64,000 bases of DNA from Peribacillus sp. Bi96 (GCF_918698115.1 NZ_CAKKLV010000013.1:62001-126000); one strand, 5' to 3'. Positions 24,757 to 33,739 are shown, counted from the stretch's first letter. The notes: a model not told the origin generated them from the letters alone. Numbers and translations: made by a program.

Positions 24757-25950
24757 ATGTTGAAAAAGAAAATTCCCGTAACCGTATTGAGCGGGTACCT
24801 TGGTTCCGGTAAGACGACGCTACTGAATCATATTCTTGAAAATCGGAATGATCTGAAGGTTGCCGTCATCGTTAATGATATGAGTGAAATCAATATCGAT
24901 GCTTCTCTGATCAAACAGGGAGGGTTTACCCGGACGGATGAAAAACTTGTGGAAATGCAGAATGGCTGCATTTGTTGTACGCTTCGTGAGGATTTAATGA
25001 TTGAAGTTGAAAAGCTGTCCGCACAAGGTGATATTGACTATATTGTGATTGAATCGACCGGTATCAGTGAACCCGTCCCAGTCGCTCAAACCTTCACGTA
25101 TGTTGATGAAAACGTGGGAATTGATTTATCAAAATTTTGTCAACTCGATACGATGGTTACCGTTGTTGATGCGAAGAATTTTTGGCAAGATTATGCTTCA
25201 GGAGAAACGCTTATTGATCGAATGCAGGCAACGGATGAGGCCGATCAGAGGGAAGTGGTTGATCTATTAATTGACCAAATAGAGTTCGCTAATGTGATTC
25301 TTTTAAATAAAATTGATTTAATGGAAGCGAAAGACGTCGCGGAATTGAAAGCGGTACTCCATAAAGTGAATCCGGATGCAAGGATCATTGTAACGAGTCA
25401 TTCACAGGTTCCGCTAAAAGAAGTCATGAACACCCATCTTTTTGATTTTGAAAAGGCAAGCCAGGGGGCTGGCTGGATAAAGGAATTGAATGCGGAGCAT
25501 ATTCCAGAAACCGAAGAATATGGAATAGCTTCCTTCGTTTACAGAAGGAGAAAGCCATTTCATCCATTGCGGCTGATGACGTGGTTAGAAAGGTGGCCCG
25601 TGGAAGTGGTGCGGGCAAAGGGCTTCCTTTGGTTGGCATCGAGAAATGATACAGCAGGCCTGCTATCACAAGCTGGACCGTCATTAATGATCCAGGCAGC
25701 AGGTAAATGGATTGCAGCACATCCTAAAGATGAACAACAGCAGATTTTTCATGATGAGCCTGAATTATTGAAAAGCTGGGATGATCTTTATGGAGACCGG
25801 ATGACGGAGCTGGTGATGATTGGCATTCAAATGAATCAACAGGAAATCGAAAAGGAATTAGATCAATGCTTATTGACGGAAATGGAGCTGCAGCAGGATT
25901 GGTCTCTGTATGAAGATCCATTACCTGCTTTTACGGAAATCGTTCATTAA
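24757..25950 (+). CDS. Zinc-responsive GTP-dependent metallochaperone (CobW/COG0523, ZagA/YciC-like)
   Basis: 397 aa G3E-family P-loop GTPase. Walker A is [11 protein letters not shown] (residues 12-22), the zinc-binding CICC signature is in [13 protein letters not shown], the Walker B/ESTG segment is [13 protein letters not shown] and the guanine-specificity motif is NKID. The CobW C-terminal domain follows. B. subtilis ZagA (YciC) has the same features and delivers zinc to client enzymes during zinc starvation. Two Zur boxes precede the gene, and two zinc-independent ribosomal protein paralogues follow (22 bp to rpmG), so the three make a zinc-limitation operon. AAAGGAGTGG precedes the ATG. 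Confidence 0.92.
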   Translation: MLKKKIPVTVLSGYLGSGKTTLLNHILENRNDLKVAVIVNDMSEINIDASLIKQGGFTRTDEKLVEMQNGCICCTLREDLMIEVEKLSAQGDIDYIVIESTGISEPVPVAQTFTYVDENVGIDLSKFCQLDTMVTVVDAKNFWQDYASGETLIDRMQATDEADQREVVDLLIDQIEFANVILLNKIDLMEAKDVAELKAVLHKVNPDARIIVTSHSQVPLKEVMNTHLFDFEKASQGAGWIKELNAEHIPETEEYGIASFVYRRRKPFHPLRLMTWLERWPVEVVRAKGFLWLASRNDTAGLLSQAGPSLMIQAAGKWIAAHPKDEQQQIFHDEPELLKSWDDLYGDRMTELVMIGIQMNQQEIEKELDQCLLTEMELQQDWSLYEDPLPAFTEIVH

Positions 25951-25972
25951 AAAACTTTTGGAGGTAACAAAG

Positions 25973-26122
25973 ATGAGAGTAAATATTACTTTAGCATGCA
26001 CAGAAACAGGGGACCGAAATTATATCACAACGAAAAACAAGCGGAATAACCCAGATCGAATCGAATTGAAAAAGTACTGCCCGCGTTTAAAGAAACACAC
26101 GCTTCACCGTGAAACGAAGTAA
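25973..26122 (+). CDS. rpmG: Ribosomal protein L33, zinc-independent (C-minus) paralogue
   Basis: 49 aa from the ATG at 25973 (GGAGG 8-9 bases upstream), the usual length of L33. The zinc ribbon of the C-plus form needs two CxxC pairs; here each pair has lost its second cysteine (ACTETGD and KYCPRLKKH), so the protein cannot hold zinc in the normal way. Such paralogues replace the zinc-binding form in ribosomes when zinc is scarce and free the metal for other uses. It lies directly after the Zur-controlled metallochaperone gene. Confidence 0.95.
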   Translation: MRVNITLACTETGDRNYITTKNKRNNPDRIELKKYCPRLKKHTLHRETK

Positions 26123-26136
26123 TTTTGAGTTTTAAA

Positions 26137-26151
26137 TCGGAATGATTATGT
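26137..26151. promoter_or_regulatory. Zur-like box 3 in front of rpsN
   Basis: TCGGAATGATTATGT has three differences from TCGTAATNATTACGA but the central AATGATTA is intact, flanked by AAA and TTT as in other Zur boxes. It may give rpsN its own zinc-repressed promoter. Confidence 0.5.
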
Positions 26152-26267
26152 TTTATTGAAGAGAATGGATGTAAAAGGGGGGAAGTGGAAGCTAGACAGG
26201 CAGCCGAACGAATTGTGAACAATTTATAGAATTTATAAAATCAATATGTTAAAAAGGAGAGATTCAA

Positions 26268-26537
26268 ATGGCCAAAAAATCTAAAGTAGTAAAAGCGCAA
26301 AAACAGTTGGCGATAGTTGAAAAGTACGCAGAACTTAGAAAGGAATTGAAGGAGAAAGGGGATTATGCCGCATTGGCCAAACTCCCGCGTGATTCCTCGC
26401 CGACAAGGGTCCACAATCGTTGTGGAGTTACAGGAAGGCCCCGTGGATATATGCGCAAATTCAACATGTCACGTATCGTTTTTCGGGAGCTTGCCCATAA
26501 AGGGCAACTGCCTGGTGTCAAAAAGGCAAGCTGGTAA
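26268..26537 (+). CDS. rpsN: Ribosomal protein S14, zinc-independent (C-minus) paralogue
   Basis: 89 aa, the length of the long, cysteine-free S14 (RpsNB/YhzA type) as opposed to the 61-aa zinc-binding S14. It opens [20 protein letters not shown] and ends with the strongly conserved [37 protein letters not shown]. The only cysteine (RCGV) belongs to the normal C-minus sequence. AAAAAGGAGAG precedes the ATG. In B. subtilis this paralogue is under Zur control and allows ribosome assembly in zinc-starved cells. Here it lies in a cluster with the metallochaperone and C-minus L33. Confidence 0.96.
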   Translation: MAKKSKVVKAQKQLAIVEKYAELRKELKEKGDYAALAKLPRDSSPTRVHNRCGVTGRPRGYMRKFNMSRIVFRELAHKGQLPGVKKASW

Positions 26538-26682
26538 TAGCCGGATAAAGAAATATGGTGGAATGTTGAGAATAAGGCATAATTCAGGGTCCGAGATCGT
26601 GACAATCCGTCCCAGCGCGGGAACGATCCGTACTAAGCGGCATAAACAATCTGAGAATAGGGATTCTGCATGAGTGAACGGC

Positions 26683-26717
26683 AAAAAAGCAGAAGTCATA
26701 TAGACTCTGCTTTTTTA
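26683..26717. terminator. Bidirectional terminator between rpsN and the VOC gene
   Basis: AAAAAAGCAGA pairs with TCTGCTTTTTT around a 12-base loop; T-runs on both strands. Confidence 0.9.
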
Positions 26718-26726
26718 GCATGCTAT

Positions 26727-27113
26727 TTACCTTTGGAAAAATTCAATCCACTCTTTTTCTGGTCCATATATGTAGAAATAGCGATACCCATTAGGAAGGG
26801 TGACGATTTCCTCATCGATCAGCTCGATGTTATCCAAGCTTTTGATCCGGGCATATTCTTCTTCGATATCATCAACAGTAATGGCAAAATGATGGATTGT
26901 TGCTTCGGATGGCAATGTGTCGCTGTATCCTTGAATCAATTCAATTTCTGTTTCTTCTGACTTTTCGTAACCTAGGAAAGCCAGTTGGATTACACCGTTG
27001 GTATGAGGCACCCGCGCTTTCACTTTTAAATCCAACACTTCCTGATAAAAGGCGATGGATTTTTCAAGATCTTTTACAACAACTCCAATATGATCTACTC
27101 TTTTCGTAGCCAA
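26727..27113 (-). CDS. VOC-family protein (glyoxalase / methylmalonyl-CoA epimerase fold)
   Basis: 128 aa, two beta-alpha-beta-beta-beta units. It starts with TTG behind AAAGGAGGAAGTTTTC, the clear ribosome site. Metal-ligand positions of the fold are present: H in KRVDHIGVVVKDLEKSIAFY, E in EIELIQG, H in ATIHHFAITVDDI and E near the end in EWIEFFQR. This closely follows the methylmalonyl-CoA epimerase/lactoylglutathione lyase pattern, although no mutase or glyoxal gene is adjacent. The precise substrate is unknown. Confidence 0.85.
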   Translation of the reverse strand: MATKRVDHIGVVVKDLEKSIAFYQEVLDLKVKARVPHTNGVIQLAFLGYEKSEETEIELIQGYSDTLPSEATIHHFAITVDDIEEEYARIKSLDNIELIDEEIVTLPNGYRYFYIYGPEKEWIEFFQR

Positions 27114-27592
27114 GAAAACTTCCTCCTTTATTATGTCCGGTGCAATTTGCCAATATTAATATATATCATAACATTCGGTATAAAATTATATATTTGTAGC
27201 CGTTATTTAAAAAAATTCACAAACTGAAAATACTTTTTCCCCATAATATTATCTATACCTTCAAGAAGTACCGCATCATCCTATAATAGAGAAAAGGACA
27301 TTCCTATAAACAATAGGTTTCTTCATATACCCGTGGCTTACCCTTTAATTAACCGTATAATGGTTGAAATAAGTCATATTGGTCACTCATACTAACGTCT
27401 CACACCGGTCTTATACCATATATGGTGTGTATGTTACTTTGAACTTTTTCAGGATTATTTTTCATCTTGATTGATTCTTTTCACGAACAAAAAGAATTTA
27501 TCTTTTTCAAGGTTAAGATTTGTTTCTATATGGAATAGTCGATATACTATGGAAACAACTCCATTATTAATGGATATGAGAGGAGAGGTAGT
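27114..27592. other. Intergenic region with palindromic CCATATATGG
   Basis: About 480 bp without a supported gene. It contains an extended inverted repeat ATACCATATATGGTGT near 27414-27429. No promoter can be matched to it with confidence. Confidence 0.4.
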
Positions 27593-27862
27593 ATGGGAAA
27601 AATTCGTGAAGGTGAGGTTTTCACCCTTGCTGATGACAATGATGAAGGCCATGAAGTTGAGGTTTTAGGCTCATTGGATGTAGAAGGAACGGAATATGTA
27701 GCAGTAGGTTTGCTTGAAGATATTGAAGAGGATACAGAGGAAGATATCGATATTTTCTTTTTCAGGGTCGAAGGCGAAGGTGAACTGCTAGATATCGAAT
27801 CGGACGAAGAGTTCGAAAAGGTATCATTGGCGTTTGAAGCAGCATTTGAAGCGAAAGAATGA
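27593..27862 (+). CDS. DUF1292-family acidic protein (YrzB-like)
   Basis: 89 aa, very acidic. It begins GKIREGEVFTLADDNDEGHE and VEVLGSLDVEGTEYVAVGLL, then DIDIFFFRVEGEGELLDIES, which is the DUF1292 pattern of a short beta-barrel-like fold (B. subtilis YrzB). AGAGGAGAGG precedes the ATG. The function of the family is unknown; YrzB-type genes are often next to yrzL/yrrK but not here. A strong terminator follows within 10 bp. Confidence 0.88.
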   Translation: MGKIREGEVFTLADDNDEGHEVEVLGSLDVEGTEYVAVGLLEDIEEDTEEDIDIFFFRVEGEGELLDIESDEEFEKVSLAFEAAFEAKE

Positions 27863-27868
27863 CAAGGT

Positions 27869-27900
27869 AAAAGACGGCACAATGTGTGCCGTCTTTTTTA
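27869..27900. terminator. Bidirectional terminator
   Basis: AAAGACGGCACA pairs with TGTGCCGTCTTT, tri-loop ATG, with T-runs on both strands. It ends the DUF1292 transcript and could also end the minus-strand RNA that carries repeat element copy B. Confidence 0.9.
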
Positions 27901-27968
27901 TATGTATAAAGAAAGTATTGGCCCCGCCTTCGCCAAATACCATGATAGCCACGCGTGCTATCCAGCCT
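27901..27968 (-). ncRNA. Candidate small RNA carrying two-hairpin element, copy B
   Basis: Bases 27968-27915 on the minus strand match 18691-18638 (roughly 80% identical over 54 bases). They fold as GATAGC-loop-GCTATC then GTATT-bulge-GGC-loop-GCC-AATAC. A TATACT (27980-27975) lies at the position held by TATAAT in copy A, although no good -35 is visible. The terminator at 27900-27869 would give an RNA of about 100 nt. The 62-codon ORF that covers it has no ribosome site and its codon changes relative to copy A are mixed, which argues against coding. Confidence 0.4.
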
Positions 27969-28085
27969 TTCTTAAGTATAGGGTTGTAATATTGAAGGGA
28001 CGTGTACCCCATATGAAGATTTTGTTAATAAACGGAGTATTTTTCCACATCCAAGGCATAGGATAAAAAAAGTGGAGGTGATGGG

Positions 28086-28514
28086 ATGGCCGTTGTAAAG
28101 CACACTGATGCCGATATTGCCTTATTGGCAAGATTGCTTAGAGCGGAAGGCGAGGGTGAAGGTGATCAAGGCATGTTGATGATCGGTAATGTAGGGGTCA
28201 ATCGGATTAGGTCAAATTGTTCCGATTTCAAAGGGTTGAGGACGATTCCAGACATGATTTATCAGGAGCATGCCTTTGAAGCTGTTCAGAAGGGGTATTT
28301 TTATCAGCGAGCAAGGGATAGGGAAAAAAGGCTTGCACGCCGGAGCGTAAGTGGTGAAAGGTTATGGCCCTCTAAATTTAGCCTATGGTACTTCAGGCCA
28401 CCGGGAGATTGTCCGGAAACCTGGTATAATCAGCCCCTGGTTGGGCGTTTTAAGCTCCATTGCTTTTATGAACCAACTGGTACAGAATGTCCGGATATTT
28501 ATAATACGTTTTAA
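28086..28514 (+). CDS. cwlJ: Germination-specific cell wall hydrolase CwlJ
   Basis: 142 aa, the same length as B. subtilis CwlJ and colinear with it (LARLLRAEGEGEGDQGML, GNVGVNRIRSNCSDFKGLRT, KFSLWYFRPPGDCPETWYNQ, ending DIYNTF). It is a SleB-type hydrolase of spore cortex peptidoglycan, deposited in the coat and activated by Ca-DPA during germination. No signal peptide is present, as expected for a mother-cell protein. AAGTGGAGGTGATGGG precedes the ATG. The partner gerQ, which follows cwlJ in B. subtilis, is not adjacent here. It marks the host as a spore former. Confidence 0.95.
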   Translation: MAVVKHTDADIALLARLLRAEGEGEGDQGMLMIGNVGVNRIRSNCSDFKGLRTIPDMIYQEHAFEAVQKGYFYQRARDREKRLARRSVSGERLWPSKFSLWYFRPPGDCPETWYNQPLVGRFKLHCFYEPTGTECPDIYNTF

Positions 28515-28552
28515 GGAAGAGGCTGAACCTTATGGAGGTTTGGCCTCTTTGT
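28513..28552 (+). terminator. cwlJ terminator
   Basis: AAGAGGC pairs with GCCTCTT around a partially paired interior; the T-run is short. Confidence 0.6.
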
Positions 28553-28657
28553 GCATCAGTCTTTAACTAGGAAAAATCATATGATAAAACTGGCAAATGA
28601 TTTACTGATACTGTAAAATTGAGACTGTAAATTTCCGGATAGAAAGGAATAAAAATA

Positions 28658-30133
28658 TTGATGAGTAAAAGGCTTATTGATTATGGACAAGGGCAAATGG
28701 GAGAACAGTCGGAGGATAATGCTGAGAAACTTAAGTCTTTCATGGAGCATAACCCGGACGCCATTTCCATCGTTGATCTGGAAGGAAGGACCCTTCAAGT
28801 AAATGCAGCTTTCGAAGAGTTTTTCGGTTGGGCGAATGATGAGCTCATTGGCATGCCGTTTCCAATTATTCCTGAATTCTTGAAGGAGTCAGTCAATGAA
28901 TTGCATGACCAGATTAAGTCAGGGGAACAAAAAAAAGGATTTGAAACGGTCAGGCAAAGAAAAGATGGCCGGTTAATCCATGTGAGCATTTCCTTGTTCA
29001 ATATCCAGGACAATGAAAATGAGCCGTGCGCTCTGGTCTTCGTTTATCGGGATATTACAAAGCAAAAACTTGCTGAGGCTGCTTTGAAGGAAAGTGAACA
29101 AAGGTATCGCAGTTTAGTGGAAGTGTCGCCTGAAGCGATTTTCGTACATCGCAATGGGATTATTGAGTATATGAATCCCATGGGGGCAAAAATGCTGGGG
29201 ATGGATAGTGTGGAAGACATTATCGGTAAATCGGTTTTTCAATTCGTTCATCCTGATTCCAGGGAAAGTGTAAAAAAAAGAATCGAGATAATGAGGGATG
29301 AACATAAAGCGGTTGATTTATTGGAGCAAAAATTCATTCGGCTTGACGGACAAGTATTTTGTGGGGAAACATTAGGTCTTCCGATTAATTATAATGGATA
29401 TCCCGCCATACAGGTATTCTGCAGGGATATTACAGAGCGTAAGAAGACAGAAGAGCTGCTCTGTAAATCCAACATGTTATCTGCGGTAGGGCAGATGGCT
29501 GCGGGCATGGCACATGAAATTAGAAACCCATTAACCACGGTTAAAGGATTTTTACAATTATTAAGGGAAAACCCTTACCAAAAGGACTATCTTGAAATCA
29601 CGGTCAGTGAAGTTGAGAAAATAGAGGTCCTTGCCAATGAATTTTTGAGCTTAGCAGAGCCTGAAGCGAAGGTTTGGGAATCAATTCAACTTAACGATAT
29701 CTTGGATAGCGTGATTACGTTAGAAGAGTTTCAAGCGATATTGAATGATGTTGAAATCATCAACGAATATAAGGCGTGTAATGCATCTGTTATGGGCGAC
29801 CCAAATCAGTTAAAGCAAGTATTCACGAATGTTGTAAATAATGCGATAGAATCCATGCCAAACGGCGGCAAGCTTTATATACAGGTTAACGATGAGGGAG
29901 AATCTGCAATAATCCGATTCATTGATCAGGGCTGCGGAATCTCAAATGAGCGCATGAAGCATTTAGGGCAGCCTTTTTATAGCACTACTGAAAAAGGAAC
30001 AGGTTTGGGACTCATGGTCAGTACTAAAATCATCCATGAGCACAATGGGGAAATTCACTTCAGTAGCGAAGTGGGAAAAGGGACCATCGTCGATATCATT
30101 CTCCCAATCACTGGAATCCAAAATGAAAAGTGA
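28658..30133 (+). CDS. PAS-domain sensor histidine kinase, sporulation-kinase type
   Basis: 491 aa without membrane segments. Two PAS/PAC sensor domains (about residues 24-142 and 146-268) precede a HisKA domain with the phospho-acceptor H286 in AAGMAHEIRNPLTTVKGFLQ, then an HATPase domain: NVVNNAIESMP (N box), IRFIDQGCGIS (G1) and STTEKGTGLGL (G2). This matches the KinA/KinE-type soluble kinases that feed the Spo0F phosphorelay. No response regulator is adjacent, consistent with an orphan kinase. Two starts are possible: TTG at 28658 (9 bases from AAAGGA) or ATG at 28661. Confidence 0.88.
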   Translation: MMSKRLIDYGQGQMGEQSEDNAEKLKSFMEHNPDAISIVDLEGRTLQVNAAFEEFFGWANDELIGMPFPIIPEFLKESVNELHDQIKSGEQKKGFETVRQRKDGRLIHVSISLFNIQDNENEPCALVFVYRDITKQKLAEAALKESEQRYRSLVEVSPEAIFVHRNGIIEYMNPMGAKMLGMDSVEDIIGKSVFQFVHPDSRESVKKRIEIMRDEHKAVDLLEQKFIRLDGQVFCGETLGLPINYNGYPAIQVFCRDITERKKTEELLCKSNMLSAVGQMAAGMAHEIRNPLTTVKGFLQLLRENPYQKDYLEITVSEVEKIEVLANEFLSLAEPEAKVWESIQLNDILDSVITLEEFQAILNDVEIINEYKACNASVMGDPNQLKQVFTNVVNNAIESMPNGGKLYIQVNDEGESAIIRFIDQGCGISNERMKHLGQPFYSTTEKGTGLGLMVSTKIIHEHNGEIHFSSEVGKGTIVDIILPITGIQNEK

Positions 30134-30160
30134 CGAGAAGCCATGCTCTCGTCACTTTTT
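30126..30160. terminator. Bidirectional terminator
   Basis: AAAAGTGACGAGA pairs with TCTCGTCACTTTT around an 8-base loop; lies between the convergent kinase and oxidoreductase genes. Confidence 0.9.
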
Positions 30161-30163
30161 GAT

Positions 30164-31156
30164 TTATAGTTTAACGATCGTTCTGCCTCTTGCTTCCCCT
30201 TTTAAAAGGGTCGGAAGGACTTCAGGCAATTCTTCAAGTGTAATTTCCTGTTGAATGAGCTGTTCTAAATGATCGAGTTTAAAGTCTGTGGCTAGGCGAT
30301 GCCAAACTTTCAATCTTGTATCCATCGGGCAATTGACCGAATCGATTCCAAGTAAATTCACACCTCTTAGTATGAATGGAAAGACGGTGGCAGGAAGGTT
30401 TGTACCGGCTGTTAATCCACTGACCGCTACAGATCCGCCATACTTGATTTGGCTAAGGACCGAGGCTAACGGTTCACCGCCGACGGGATCCACCGCACCG
30501 CTCCACTTCTGTTTGCCCAGTGCCCGCAGCTTGCCATTGTAAACATCTTCACGAGATAAAATGGTCGTCGCGCCGATTTCCTTCAGGTATCCATGTTCCG
30601 AGGCTTTTCCTGTACTCGCTTCCACGGAATAACCAAGTTTGGAAAGGATCGAGACAGCAAAACTGCCAACCCCGCCAGTTGCACCAGTGACGAGAACGCT
30701 CCCTTGTTCAGGAGTAAGGTTATTTTCTTCCAGACGAAGAACCGATAAGGCTGCAGTGAAACCAGCCGTTCCGATGATCATCGCTTCTTTCATTGTCAGG
30801 CCATCAGGAAGTGGAACGATCCAATCTGCAGGAACACGGGCAAATCGACTATAACCCCCGGATTGGGAAACGCCAATTCCGTATGAGGTCGCAATGACTT
30901 CGTCCCCTTTTTTAAATCGGGAATCCTCAGATGATACGACGACACCAGCCATATCAATTCCTGGAACGATCGGATAGCTGCTGACAATGTTTCCTTTCGG
31001 AATGCTGGCAAGGCTATCTTTATAGTTTACACCAGAGTAATGAACACGGATGAGCACTTCGCCTTGCGGAAGGTCGTCAATTGATAATTGCTGAATGTTA
31101 ACGGTAAATTGATCCTCTTGCTTGTTAACGACTAATGCATCAAAATGCTGTTTCAT
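30164..31156 (-). CDS. NADPH-dependent quinone/acryloyl-CoA oxidoreductase (YhfP/AcuI-like MDR)
   Basis: 330 aa zinc-free medium-chain dehydrogenase/reductase. HYSGVNYKDSLASIPKGNIV and YPIVPGIDMAGVVV form the N-terminal catalytic fold; VLVTGATGGVGSFAVSILSK is the nucleotide-binding Rossmann motif. This pattern, including VNYKD, is that of the YhdH/YhfP family, whose characterised member AcuI reduces acrylyl-CoA; many others are quinone oxidoreductases. The AAGGGGG site fits the ATG. The gene is flanked by terminators and stands alone; its true substrate is unknown. Confidence 0.9.
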   Translation of the reverse strand: MKQHFDALVVNKQEDQFTVNIQQLSIDDLPQGEVLIRVHYSGVNYKDSLASIPKGNIVSSYPIVPGIDMAGVVVSSEDSRFKKGDEVIATSYGIGVSQSGGYSRFARVPADWIVPLPDGLTMKEAMIIGTAGFTAALSVLRLEENNLTPEQGSVLVTGATGGVGSFAVSILSKLGYSVEASTGKASEHGYLKEIGATTILSREDVYNGKLRALGKQKWSGAVDPVGGEPLASVLSQIKYGGSVAVSGLTAGTNLPATVFPFILRGVNLLGIDSVNCPMDTRLKVWHRLATDFKLDHLEQLIQQEITLEELPEVLPTLLKGEARGRTIVKL

Positions 31157-31316
31157 GGTTCGTTCCCCCTTTTATAATAAATCTACCTAATTATAAAAGA
31201 AAAAACATTGAAATCATAATGATACAATTCGAAATAAGTAGCGCTGGCTTTTCTTTCTACTTCTAAAAGTGTTACTATTAGATTTGATTCAGTTCATATT
31301 AAAGGAGATGTTTTAC

Positions 31317-31757
31317 ATGGCTAAAAAAGGATACATACTTATGGAAAATGGAGAAAAGATTGAATTTGACCTTTTCCCGAACGAAGCACCGAACACAGTG
31401 GCAAACTTCGAAAACCTAGCAAACACAGGATTTTATAATGGTGTAGTCTTTCACCGTGTCATCCCTGGTTTCGTAAGCCAAGGCGGAGATCCAACAGGTA
31501 CAGGTGCAGGCGGAAGCGGAAAGCAAATTAAATGTGAAACAGAAGGAAACCCTCACAAACATGAGGCAGGCAGTCTATCGATGGCACATGCTGGAAAAGA
31601 TACTGGCTCAAGCCAATTCTTTATTGTACACGCGCCACAACCGCATCTTAATGGTGTTCACACAGTATTCGGTAAAGTGACATCTGGACTTGAAACAGCC
31701 AAAGCTATGAAAAATGGCGACAAAATGGAAAAAGTCGAAATTTTTGACGCTGAATAA
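31317..31757 (+). CDS. ppiB: Peptidyl-prolyl cis-trans isomerase B (cyclophilin)
   Basis: 146 aa cytoplasmic cyclophilin, colinear with B. subtilis PpiB. The start at 31317 follows AAAGGAGATG; an upstream in-frame extension has none. The catalytic arginine and surrounding residues are in [20 protein letters not shown], and the substrate pocket in [19 protein letters not shown] and HTVFGKV. It accelerates proline isomerisation during protein folding. Single gene with its own terminator. Confidence 0.96.
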   Translation: MAKKGYILMENGEKIEFDLFPNEAPNTVANFENLANTGFYNGVVFHRVIPGFVSQGGDPTGTGAGGSGKQIKCETEGNPHKHEAGSLSMAHAGKDTGSSQFFIVHAPQPHLNGVHTVFGKVTSGLETAKAMKNGDKMEKVEIFDAE

Positions 31758-31766
31758 TGGAAGTTA

Positions 31767-31799
31767 AAAGAGGGGGCATTGTGCTCCCTCTTTCTTTTC
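31767..31799 (+). terminator. ppiB terminator
   Basis: AAAGAGGG pairs with CCCTCTTT, with an extra G-C/GC pair inside, followed by CTTTTC. Confidence 0.75.
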
Positions 31800-31847
31800 G
31801 CTATATTATTTAATCCCATTCTAATAGAAGGAGAGGGCTATAGAGAG

Positions 31848-32786
31848 TCATTTTGACGTAATGCTTTCAGTGAAAGTATATTTCACTTCTGTCATGGATT
31901 CCGAAATATCCCACAATCTCTGTGAAATCTCTTCATTATATAAGGTATTGATTATATCGTCTCTTTTAGGAAAGCCTTTTCTGCTTTTCTTTCCATCTGG
32001 CCCGATATACTCCCCGCCTACTAATGTAGGTTCCGTTGCGGCATAAAGGGTAGGAAGTGCACCCATATTTGCCGGTTGGGTGATGGTTTTCGAAAGAAAA
32101 TGGACGAATTTATTTAGTGGTTTGCCAGATCCGCGTGACATGAGATTAGTATGGGACAGGCCCGGATGACAGGCAACGCTAATCGGGTTTGCATCATGCT
32201 GGTTGAATTTGTTTTGTAATTCACGGGCGAAAAGAAGATTGGCCAGCTTGCTTTGTCCATAGTATTTCATTGGTTTATAACCGAGTTCACCATTTAGATT
32301 TTCGAAATCAATGAACCCATTGATGGCAGCCAAACTGCTCAATGTGACCACCCGTGATTTTGGCGTGGAAAGAATACGCGGAAGAAGGAGCCCTGTCAAA
32401 GCAAAATGACCGAGATGATTGCTTCCGAATTGCAGCTCGAAACCATCTTTCGTCTTACTGTAAGGGGGGATCATCACGCCTGCATTATTAATAAGCACAG
32501 AGAGTGAGTCATAGTTTTCATTATAGGAATCAGCAAAATGCCGAATGCTGCTTAAATCACTTAAATCCAGCTGCATTACCCGTACATTTGCCTTAGGATA
32601 AACCGAGATGATTCTATCGACAGCCTTTTCACCTTTTGAAGCATTCCGGACAGCAAGAATGATTTCTGCCCCCTTACCGGCCAGAGCAAAAGCCGTTTCA
32701 AAGCCAAGTCCACTATTTGCACCAGTTATCACGATGGTTTGCCCCGATACTTCTGCCATGTCTTCGCCATTCCACTTTTCAGTCAT
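31848..32786 (-). CDS. Short-chain dehydrogenase/reductase (retinol-dehydrogenase-like)
   Basis: 312 aa from the ATG at 32786 behind AAAGGTG. NAD(P) is bound by TIVITGANSGLGFETAFALA, the structural NNAG is in SVLINNAGVM, and the catalytic serine and YxxxK are in VVTLSSLAAING and MKYYGQSKLANLLFAREL. The long C-terminus with GGEYIGPDGKKSRKGFPKR is typical of the retinol-dehydrogenase/WW-domain-oxidoreductase-like subgroup common in Bacillus. The substrate is unknown. No operon partner. Confidence 0.9.
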   Translation of the reverse strand: MTEKWNGEDMAEVSGQTIVITGANSGLGFETAFALAGKGAEIILAVRNASKGEKAVDRIISVYPKANVRVMQLDLSDLSSIRHFADSYNENYDSLSVLINNAGVMIPPYSKTKDGFELQFGSNHLGHFALTGLLLPRILSTPKSRVVTLSSLAAINGFIDFENLNGELGYKPMKYYGQSKLANLLFARELQNKFNQHDANPISVACHPGLSHTNLMSRGSGKPLNKFVHFLSKTITQPANMGALPTLYAATEPTLVGGEYIGPDGKKSRKGFPKRDDIINTLYNEEISQRLWDISESMTEVKYTFTESITSK

Positions 32787-32898
32787 CGAATCACACCTTT
32801 CCACACATTCTATACCTATCATATACCCAAATAATTCCTATATGTCACATTTTGTGGTCGGGTTTTTTGTCTGACTTGCTTTACCGAAGGTGTCTAAT

Positions 32899-33669
32899 TC
32901 ATTTTTCCAATATGTAATCAACTATATTTTTCAAGATCAAGATGACGGTTACGATGATAAATAAAACTCTTACATATGCCACTCCTTTCTTAATGGCGAA
33001 TTTAGAACCTGCCAATGCTCCCGCTATCATGGATATCCCCATCGGTACTCCATATGAATAGTTGACGGTATCAAGAAATATGAACATGAGCAGCGCTGCC
33101 AGATTACTTCCGAAGTTTAAAAATTTTGCGTTTCCAGCAGAGTGCAAAAAATCAAAGCCAATCATTAAAAAGGCGAACAAAATGAAAGATCCCGTTCCAG
33201 CCCCTAAAAAACCATCATAAAAGCCAGTCGCAAATATAGCGAATGCAAATAGTGCTGCCTTTGGCAACGTGAGCTTATTGTAGGTCGATTCATGTCCCCA
33301 GTCTTTCTTTATAAAGGTATAAATGGCTATAGCTATTAAAAGAACTAAGATTAGAGGCTTTAATAATTCGGGTGAGACAAAATTGACCACCCATGCACCT
33401 AATAAGGACCCTGTGAAAATTAGTGGGAAAAGTTTTGAAACCAATCGGTAATCAACCTTTCCTGAGCGTATGAAGGCAATGGTACTTGTTAAAGACCCCA
33501 TGGAACTTGCTAACTTATTGGTTGCAATTGCAGCTGTAGGGGAAAGTCCTGAGAATAATAAAGCGGGTATGGAGATCAGGCCGCCACCACCGACCACAGA
33601 ATCAATGAATGCTGCCAGAAAGCCGAAAAATACTAGCAGCAAGAGTGTGGAAATTTGTATATCTTCCAT
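32899..33669 (-). CDS. TSUP-family anion exporter (TauE/SafE, YfcA-like)
   Basis: 256 aa with about 8 membrane helices, two internal repeats, the standard length of the sulfite exporter TauE/SafE family. The N-terminal DSVVGGGGLISIPALLFSGL and the second repeat FYDGFLGAGTGSFILFAFLM are the family signatures. Members export sulfite, sulfoacetate or similar organosulfur anions; the substrate here is unknown. TTGGAGG precedes the ATG. A TrmB-type regulator is divergent, with a 38-bp palindrome between them, so the exporter is probably its target. Confidence 0.9.
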   Translation of the reverse strand: MEDIQISTLLLLVFFGFLAAFIDSVVGGGGLISIPALLFSGLSPTAAIATNKLASSMGSLTSTIAFIRSGKVDYRLVSKLFPLIFTGSLLGAWVVNFVSPELLKPLILVLLIAIAIYTFIKKDWGHESTYNKLTLPKAALFAFAIFATGFYDGFLGAGTGSFILFAFLMIGFDFLHSAGNAKFLNFGSNLAALLMFIFLDTVNYSYGVPMGISMIAGALAGSKFAIKKGVAYVRVLFIIVTVILILKNIVDYILEK

Positions 33670-33739
33670 CTAATAAGCCTCCAAATCAATGGCATTAAGG
33701 TCGAATCGCTTGCTTTTGATGCGGTCTTAACCCAAAGTG

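Noticed and set aside
26365-26673. Alternative frame through and beyond rpsN
   Set aside because: Overlaps the certain S14 gene in another frame; the tail beyond it has no ribosome site or known family.
27824-28012. 62-codon minus-strand ORF over repeat element B
   Set aside because: No ribosome site, and it runs through a transcription terminator; differences from copy A are not synonymous-biased.
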